Positions 7,887-14,383 of a stretch of 14,383 bases of DNA are shown piece by piece. The stretch's first letter is position 1. The number at the start of each line of letters is the position of its first letter. The position numbers and the translations under genes are program-made. This DNA comes from Willaertia magna (lineage: Eukaryota; Heterolobosea; Eutetramitea; Acrasida; Naegleriidae), in assembly GCA_902984215.1 (NCBI GenBank), contig CADWAF010005156.1:1-14383 (forward strand), given 5' to 3'. The notes under the pieces were generated by a model that searched no databases, was not told where the DNA came from, and saw nothing but the letters and a program-made list of their open reading frames with translations.

Positions 7887-10800
7887 TTACAATGTATTGG
7901 TAAAGAGAAAAACTTGGGGACATGAAAGTTCATTTAAGTGAGAACCGTACGCTATTAAAAATGTTAATTTAAATGTTAATTATTATTAATATTGTTAAAA
8001 TAATAATTGAAATATAAAACTTACTTGACAAAAATTCAAATCTTACAATTTTAATTGGAACATTAATTTTTTGATGTGGGGTACTAAATTCATAAATTAA
8101 ACTCGTACCAGTTTCAACTTTAGGTATAATAATACGATTCTCAACAACTATTTGTGAATTTAATTCGTTACTATTATCATCGCTTAACATAAATGAAACT
8201 CTAATATGTTTTACTTGTGTAGAAATATTATCTTGATTTCTAGTTACATTTATTCTAAAACCAGATACTATATTACTTGCTTGTAATAATGTAACATCTA
8301 ATGTATTAAATTCTTTTATATATTTAGAATCTGTTTTTAATTGTGTTCTTTGTATAGATAATTTTGTTTTTAAAATTTCTTCTAATTTTAATTGATGTTG
8401 TGAAGAAAGTATTGGAATAGTTCCATATAAATTTTCTTCATTAACTACTTGTCCATAAATTAAAACCCTTCCTAAATGAAGTATTGCTTTTTGTAAAGTA
8501 TTATTTTGTAAATTATCATTTTGTAAATTGTTGTCTGGTAATTTTAATTTTAATTGAACTAATCTACAAGGTGTTGTTGTATTTAATAATTTATATTCGA
8601 TCGTATCATTTGGTTTAGAAATTGGTATCTCCCACAAACCAACAGATTGAAAAGTAGGTAACCTTTCAGCAATGGAAATTTCCATTTTTGGAGCGTCATC
8701 TTCATTATAACCTAAAGGATCAACTAATAAAACAATCTTTGATAAACGTGCATAAGCTTGTAAAACAATTATAATTGTAACTTCTTTTGTATCATTAGTT
8801 GAATACCAAAATTCTTTAGGTAAAATATCAGGTGGAAATAGGATCATTTCTATTGGTGAAGAACTTGAAGATGTTTCAACAGAACTTAATATTCCACTTG
8901 ATGGGAATTCTGACAGTATTGTCTCCTTTTCATGTTTATCCATCTTCTTTCTTGATTGTGAAATTGGAGGATATAATTCAGTAAATAATCTAGAAATATT
9001 TTCGAATGAATGTTGTTGTGATTTAGTTTTATCTTCATCTAATTGTTTTTGAATTTCTTCAATTGCTTCTTTTTGTTTTTCTATTGTTGTAAAACATTCA
9101 ATACAAACAGTTGAATTTTTCCAATTAAATTCAATAATGTCACAAGTATTTTTGGAAATACAATTTTTACAAAATGAATGTCTACAATATCTACATGAAT
9201 GTTTACGTAACTTAATACCAGTCTTACATAAATGACAGGTAGATGATTGTAACTTATTTCTTATTGATTTCTCTACTTTTGGATCTCTACTATAAACATA
9301 ATTATTTGGATCAAAACGATCTACTTTATATCCATTATTTAATAATGTTTTATCTCTATCACTTGATGAAATAAATAGTTTTAATCTTGCTAATTCTAAT
9401 TCTAATGTATCTGTAAAAGTTAATGAACATAAAGAAGGAGATTGTGCTTTTGTTTTTACAATTTCTAAATATTTTTCTAAAGCTAAATTTTTATCATTTC
9501 TTATTGTCTTTAATGTTTCATCTTGTTCATTTGTTATTTCTAATAGTTTGGTATAAGTATTATAATTATCACTTGAAAATTTACTTTTCTCTAAAAATAG
9601 TTCTAAATTATGTGGTGAATCTTCTTGACTTGGTTGTTCAAAATAGTCATCAAATATAAAACCACTCATTTGTTTCTTTGTGAGAGAAGTTAATACAGCA
9701 TTTGAATATAATGCTTCTTTTTGAGCAACAATGCTATTATTATTATTGTTATTTAACGTAGATGTAGCAGCAGATTGTAAATCTAATTGACTAGTACTGG
9801 AATGCATATTATTTGATTGGATTGAAGTTCTACGTGTAGTAGTACGTGTACTACTTGCATTAGATGATTTATCAAAATCAGATACTGAACTTGAACTGTC
9901 AATAATGGTTGGTGAAAATTCAATAGCAGTTTCATCTTTTAATAATTCATTAACCATGGAAATGTTCTTTTCAGCTTCTTCTTCTTTTAATACTTCTTTT
10001 TCTAACGCTTTTATTTCTAATGCTTTCTTCTTACTTTTCTCTAATTGTTGTCTTTCTAGGGTATCTAACACTTGTTTAACTTCTTGTTGAGATGAAACTT
10101 TTAACAATTCTAAATAAAACTCTCTTGGTTGTGTATACCTATCTTGCACACCAAATACCTGGATTTGTGGAATGGTCATACATGTGCAAGGTGGAATACC
10201 GTAAAAGACAACTCTTACAACACGCATAATTGGTGATACATTATTTACTTCAAAATCATATAAAGTACAATTTTCAGGGATACCTGAAATTTGTGGAGGT
10301 AAAGTATATAATAATTTAGTTAAATCTTCACAACGAGGTATATTTAATTCTTGAAAACCCATAACCATATTATCTAAATGGGTTCCAACAAATACATCCA
10401 TCTTTGATGGAGAAGTATTATCATTTAAACCTCTTCTTATAGTTAAAGCTAACTCAGTTACTCTACAAAAGAATGGAAGATATATTTGTACCTCAACAAA
10501 ATCGTAATCACGTTGACAAACCCAATGATATGGGAAATTACTTCTTATTAATGCTCTTTCTTCAGTAATATTATAAGATACCTCTTTAGGTATTGATTTA
10601 AATATATAAGTTGGATAATTACTAACATATCTTATTTCTCCATGTTTAGTATTAAGTAAATGTGATGGAAAATATTTTGAAAAGTTTAAACCTAAAAACA
10701 TTTCATATTGTTGTTGTCTTACTTTATCTTTTAAAACATTTTGAATTCTTCTTTCAACAATTAATTTTGTATTATTAGGTGCTGCTCCTAAATGTTGTGC

Positions 10801-12547
10801 AAACTCTCTCATTGGTGAAGTATGCATAGCAACTGTATTAGTATAAAGTTTAGCACAAACATCACCAACATTTACGTAAATTTCAGCTAATTTTAATAAA
10901 ATATTTGGATCAAATGTGTCACGTACTTGTTGTAAAGAATAATCTAATGATTTATAACTTTCTGAAAAATCACCATTTGGATCACATAATGAAACGCCTA
11001 ATTGTCTACATTGTTCAGCAATTACTTGAATAGAAATAAAGAAACAAACTAAATTTGTTCTATCCAATGAGTCAGCACAATTCACTCTAATAATACCATT
11101 TTGTTTTTTCCATAATTTCATATCAACAATTGCATTATTACTAGTTACTCTTAAAATCCCCGTGGACACACCATTATTTCTAATTTTAGGTGAAGATAAT
11201 TCCCATAATTTTTTAACAGCACCATCTACACCTTCTACTTTATGAATTGTATGCCAATCAAATTCTAACATTTCTAATTGATCAATAGCAATTAATTTCT
11301 TTACAACTTTTAAAGATTCTTTAAAATGAAATGTTAAATTTGCTTCTTCAGGATGAACTTCTTTTGCTCTTAATAAATTAATAATTGTTATTGGTGATTG
11401 ATTATACCTATCAATCAATCTTTTATAATAAATATCAATATTTTCATATGGTTTTTCAGAAATCACAATATTAGCATCTTGTACAGCAGAATTAATTTGT
11501 GAGGACCAATGAATTGGAACTGTACCTCTTCTCCAAACATAACTTGAAAAAGTAATATTTCCTTCAATATTTCTCCATAAAACTTGTTCTACTTCATATT
11601 CATTTCCAGGAGAAGATTTATCATTTAATCCTCTTGCAAAATATCTAGTACCTGGATTTAAACAACTTTTTCTACAAATAATACATAAATTAATATATTG
11701 ATAATTTTGTTTTGCTTGCTTGTCATTATTATTTTCTTTATTATTGTCGTTTGTATGATTGTCAGTATTATTATTAGAAGAAGAAGATGACAATGATTTT
11801 ATACTCTTTTCTAATAATTCAACATCTCTTTCACTACAATTAATATTTCTACCTTGAGCAACACCTTGTAATAAAACACAACACCAACTTCTCATACGAA
11901 TTTTCTTAAAACTTTCAGTTAAATGTTCATTCCAAACAAATTCTTCAGTATAATCTTGTTGTGAATGTGTTGAAGGAAAAGGTCTTGTTAAATCATATGT
12001 TTCACAATAAAAATGTAAATTTTTTAATTGAAATTCACTCATTAAATCACAATTTTTAATTTCAGCTTTTGTTATTTTAGAAGGATAACCTAAAGTAATT
12101 TTAATTGTTTCAGTTTCTTTAATTGTATATACTTTATGGTTTGGTGGTAAAATTAAATCTAATGAAACTTTTGTTACAATTATTAAATAGGCAAATGGAC
12201 CAATTACTTGATAGCCTATAATGGCATTGCATCTTCTATTTTAAATGAAGAGATTTAATGAAAGATTATTTAATAAAAAGTATTAAAAATCCCGGGGATC
12301 AATCTATCGGAAAGAAGAAATAATAAACTTACGTAACACTCTTTATATTTTTCTTTCCTTTAGAAATATATTTTAAAGCATCTTGCGTTGAATGAAATAA
12401 ATCAATATTAGGTTGAGCATTATATATTAATTGTCCAGTATATCTTTCTATCGTTATTAATTGAGTATCTTTCCTTCTGGAAAGGCTACTCACTATAAAA
12501 AAAGATCCATTAGAAGTTTCAATAATTAAATGTTGAGTTTCCCGCAT
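7887..12547 (-). CDS. SAC9-like phosphoinositide phosphatase with an internal FYVE-like zinc finger, three exons
   Basis: Exons are 12547-12333, 12235-8025 and 7951-7887, giving 1496 residues. The N-terminal exon (SRRKDTQLITIE, then the DALKYISKG block) joins IIGYQVIGPFAYL across the first intron exactly as in plant SAC9. The Sac domain covers about residues 1-570; the catalytic CX5R motif is C458-R464 in RVNCADSLDRTNL, the SAC9 form of the motif. Such enzymes remove phosphate from phosphoinositides; plant SAC9 is linked to PI(4,5)P2 control, but the substrate here is inferred. Next come beta-rich modules (about 645-770), a coiled, low-complexity section with Asn and Ser runs, and an eight-Cys finger at 1072-1119 (CHLC, CRYC, CKNC, CIEC). 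Further beta-rich modules follow. The 65-nt last exon ends TYGSHLNELSCPQVFLFTNT plus Leu, completing a strand pattern like that ending at about 765. Reading through the last intron would instead add an odd hydrophobic tail and stop at 7969. Start: ATG after nine A residues. Confidence 0.93.
7952..8024 (-). other. SAC9-like gene intron 2 (73 nt)
   Basis: The donor is GTAAGT and the acceptor is TTTAATAG, in phase 1. It joins VRFEFLS to TYGSHLNELS. The intron is almost pure A and T, whereas the exon to its left is much richer in C and G, which supports the splice. Confidence 0.8.
8487..8531. repeat. Three tandem 15-nt units inside the SAC9-like gene
   Basis: Units at 8487-8501, 8502-8516 and 8517-8531 share the core TTTTGTAAA and keep the reading frame. 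They encode three imperfect five-residue repeats (LQNDN, LQNNT, LQKAI) in a loop of a C-terminal module. This looks like slippage expansion in a tolerant loop. Confidence 0.7.
12236..12332 (-). other. SAC9-like gene intron 1 (97 nt)
   Basis: The donor is GTAAGT and the acceptor is TAAAATAG, in phase 2. Splicing forms an ACA codon and joins IKSVT to RCNAIIGYQ, matching SAC9 relatives. It is the longest intron here. It holds an unusual GC island at 12291-12300 and an earlier CGATAG that could serve as an alternative acceptor but would not restore the frame. Confidence 0.9.
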
Positions 12548-12618
12548 TTTTTTTTTAAAAATTCTAAAAATTAAACTTTTTTTTTAAAAAAAATTTTTCA
12601 GACTCCTCGGCAAAAAAA
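12548..12618. promoter_or_regulatory. 71-nt divergent promoter shared by the SAC9-like gene and FANCL
   Basis: The two start codons are only 71 nt apart, so both 5' UTRs and promoters must fit here or overlap the coding regions. The stretch is nearly all A/T runs except for CAGACTCCTCGGC at 12599-12611. TTTTTCAG at 12594-12601 resembles a 3' splice site, but an upstream exon would have to lie within or antisense to the SAC9-like gene. Confidence 0.6.
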
Positions 12619-14022
12619 ATGACAGAAGATTGGCATCATAGACAAGTAGGGGCTCGGCGACAAGAAGAAGACAAGAATGATATTAAGAATGCTAAAAAGA
12701 AGAAGAAGAAATTATTATTGGAGACTTGTCCTTTACTTGTTCCTAAAGATAAATCTTTTTGTAATTATCATGGATATTTATTGTTAAATAATAATAATAA
12801 TAAATTGAATGAAATTGTTTGTGAAATTTCTTTTAAAAAACAAGAAGAAGAAAACAATGATAATAATAAAAATAATCAAATGATTAATTATAATAATCAA
12901 AATAATAATAAATGGATAATGAATTTTAAAACAAATTCATTACAAGAATTATTACAAACCAATCAACAACAATTTAATAAAATAAATTCATTTGAAAATA
13001 TTTTAATTAATAAACTAAAAAAACAAACAGAACCAATAGATGCCTTAATTGAACTAAAAAATACATTAGATATCATGTCCATAAATAGTAATAATAACTA
13101 TTCTTCTACATCAACAACAATTGTAAATAATAATAACATTTATAGAAGTGGTACTTTTTATAAAAATTTTTTACAACAATTAGATGAAATTGGTTGGGAT
13201 AAAATAATTGATTTAAAAGTTGATTTTTCATATGTAACATTATGTATAAAAGATAAACACAATAGAGAACATTTTATTGAAGTAAATACCTGTACATTAG
13301 AAACAAAAGTTGATTTACCAATCACCTTAGAAAATCTTGTTGACAACTCTTTTAACGCAAACTTCAACACAAATCAAGAAAAAAAAGATTTAAAAAAGAT
13401 TTTAGAACAATATGAGCAATTAATTGAACAATTAAATGATTTTTTTGAAGTAATGGAAGATATAGACCAACACATTAAAATAATTGAACCTGAAAGACCA
13501 ACTAGATGTCACACTATGAGAAGAATGATTATTAAAAATCATTGCTCTCTACAAATAGAAATTGATCCTTTCCGCCCAAAAGAAAAATTAAAAGACTTTA
13601 AATTTTTTGGCGCCGATCAAATGGTGGCGCCATTAAGATTAAAATTAAATCAACAAAAACAAAATAACGGTTGGGATAATACAAAATTTGTGCGGGAAAA
13701 TTTAGAAAATATTTTGGGAATAAAATGGAACTACAATAACAAGGCTTGTAGCAGTGGTGGTGACAGTGGTAGCCTTAAAACGAGGGAAGAAGAAGAAGAA
13801 GACTATAATGAAGATTGCGGTATTTGTTATTCTTATAGAATGAATTTAAAAGTACCCGATAAGATATGCGATAATGAGAAATGTAGTAAATGTTATCATA
13901 CAGAATGTTTAATTGAATGGTTAAGAAATATACCTGGTTCACATCAATCGTTTGATACTATATTTGGTTCTTGTCCTTATTGTTCTTCTCCAATAAGCGT
14001 TTCAATTAATGTTATAAAATAG
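12619..14022 (+). CDS. FANCL: FANCL-type RING E3 ubiquitin ligase (Fanconi anaemia core complex)
   Basis: One exon encodes 467 residues, longer than the roughly 375 of animal FANCL because of Asn-rich and Lys-rich inserts. The N-terminal ELF region is marked by ETCPLLVPKDKS (35-46). The URD (double-RWD) region shows FLQQLDEIGWDKII (184-197), then FFEVMEDIDQ, and MRRMIIKN leading to FFGADQMVAPLRLKL (329-343). The C-terminal RING is complete: C400, C403, C417, C422, H427, C430, C452 and C455, with the family signature DCGICYSYRM, EWLR and QSFDTIFGSCPYCSSPI. In other eukaryotes FANCL works with the E2 UBE2T to monoubiquitinate FANCD2 and FANCI at DNA crosslinks; that role here is inferred. The ATG follows seven A residues, with an in-frame stop 54 nt upstream. 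The last 46 nt overlap the convergent gene. Confidence 0.96.
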   Translation: MTEDWHHRQVGARRQEEDKNDIKNAKKKKKKLLLETCPLLVPKDKSFCNYHGYLLLNNNNNKLNEIVCEISFKKQEEENNDNNKNNQMINYNNQNNNKWIMNFKTNSLQELLQTNQQQFNKINSFENILINKLKKQTEPIDALIELKNTLDIMSINSNNNYSSTSTTIVNNNNIYRSGTFYKNFLQQLDEIGWDKIIDLKVDFSYVTLCIKDKHNREHFIEVNTCTLETKVDLPITLENLVDNSFNANFNTNQEKKDLKKILEQYEQLIEQLNDFFEVMEDIDQHIKIIEPERPTRCHTMRRMIIKNHCSLQIEIDPFRPKEKLKDFKFFGADQMVAPLRLKLNQQKQNNGWDNTKFVRENLENILGIKWNYNNKACSSGGDSGSLKTREEEEEDYNEDCGICYSYRMNLKVPDKICDNEKCSKCYHTECLIEWLRNIPGSHQSFDTIFGSCPYCSSPISVSINVIK

Positions 14023-14383
14023 TCTTTTAATGATTTTGAATTATTTGTTTGTGAATTTGTTGTAAAAGTTTTTGTAAACTTTTTTAAATAGATTGGATCA
14101 ATTTCACGTTCCTCTAATTTAGCTCTTTCTGATAATAAAGTTTCACTTCTTAAATTAAAAATATCTAAAGTATAACCTAAAATAATTAAAATAAATAATA
14201 AAATAGCTAAATAATAATTTTTTGCAAAAAATTGAAATGTATTTTTTAAACTTCTCATAATTAAAGTACTAAAATTAACATTATATTTCATTAAATGTTC
14301 TCTACTTTCCTTTTCAATAAATTTTCTATTAAAATTATTTTTTCTATTTTCTTCTTGTTCTTTACTTTTTTTTATTATTTTTT
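13977..14383 (-). CDS. Unrecognised single-membrane-segment protein, C-terminal part, cut by right edge
   Basis: The frame is open from the right edge to a TAA at 13979-13977, so at least 134 residues are visible and the N-terminus lies outside. The visible part begins with a highly charged Lys/Glu/Asn-rich, probably helical stretch (KIIKKSKEQEENRKNN). One strong membrane segment follows (YYLAILLFILIILGYTL), then a short charged region (SERAKLEEREIDPIYLKKF) and a tail ending IGEEQ. The family was not recognised. The last 46 nt are antisense to the FANCL coding end. An ATG at 14291 exists, but the frame is open upstream of it with similar composition, so it is probably internal. Confidence 0.6.
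   Translation of the reverse strand, partial: KIIKKSKEQEENRKNNFNRKFIEKESREHLMKYNVNFSTLIMRSLKNTFQFFAKNYYLAILLFILIILGYTLDIFNLRSETLLSERAKLEEREIDPIYLKKFTKTFTTNSQTNNSKSLKDYFITLIETLIGEEQ

Noticed and set aside
7969..8020. Hydrophobic C-terminal anchor on the SAC9-like phosphatase
   Set aside because: It is translated intron; the splice to 7951 gives a family-like ending.
12288..12302. Cloning-vector contamination
   Set aside because: Only about ten bases match a polylinker, and the sequence on both sides is a continuous intron of the SAC9-like gene; kept only as a low-interest finding.

Overview
This is eukaryotic DNA from an AT-rich, intron-poor, gene-dense protist, most likely a heterolobosean amoeba related to Naegleria or Willaertia. 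The reasons are: a 'tiny macrocysts'-type many-membrane-segment protein ending in PAS and class III cyclase domains, a family that is large in Naegleria; very short GT...TAG introns (36-44 nt in one gene, 73-97 nt in another); Asn-rich low-complexity inserts; alternative oxidase; and A-rich leaders before start codons. The assignment rests on gene content and style, not on a marker gene, so the genus is open. No tRNA, rRNA, CRISPR array or transposon was recognised.

Layout, left to right. (1) 1-571, minus: an RCC1-repeat-like gene running off the left edge, broken by three in-frame TAG codons and a one-base frameshift; probably a pseudogene. (2) 686-5630, minus: a six-exon gene for a 1582-residue membrane protein with PAS and adenylyl-cyclase-type domains, in which the conserved transition-state Asn and Arg are Ile and Lys. 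(3) 5991-6482, plus: a single-exon MAPR/cytochrome b5-like heme-binding membrane protein, divergent from the cyclase across 360 nt. (4) 6623-7603, minus: mitochondrial alternative oxidase, convergent with gene 3. (5) 7887-12547, minus: a three-exon SAC9-like phosphoinositide phosphatase of 1496 residues with an internal FYVE-like zinc finger. Its first exon and its 65-nt last exon lie outside the long open reading frame and were rebuilt here. (6) 12619-14022, plus: FANCL, the E3 ubiquitin ligase of the Fanconi anaemia pathway, starting only 71 nt from the phosphatase start codon. (7) 13977-14383, minus: the C-terminal part of an unrecognised single-membrane-segment protein running off the right edge, whose stop codon lies inside the FANCL coding sequence.

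The genes do not form one pathway. They cover second-messenger and sensory signalling (cyclase), heme and redox biology (MAPR protein, alternative oxidase), phosphoinositide turnover (SAC9-like) and DNA crosslink repair (FANCL). The most notable points are the atypical catalytic centre of the cyclase, the decaying RCC1-like gene beside it, the degenerate FYVE-like finger in the phosphatase, the tight divergent and convergent arrangements around FANCL, and the base-composition contrast between the cyclase and its neighbours. I see no convincing new multi-gene system.
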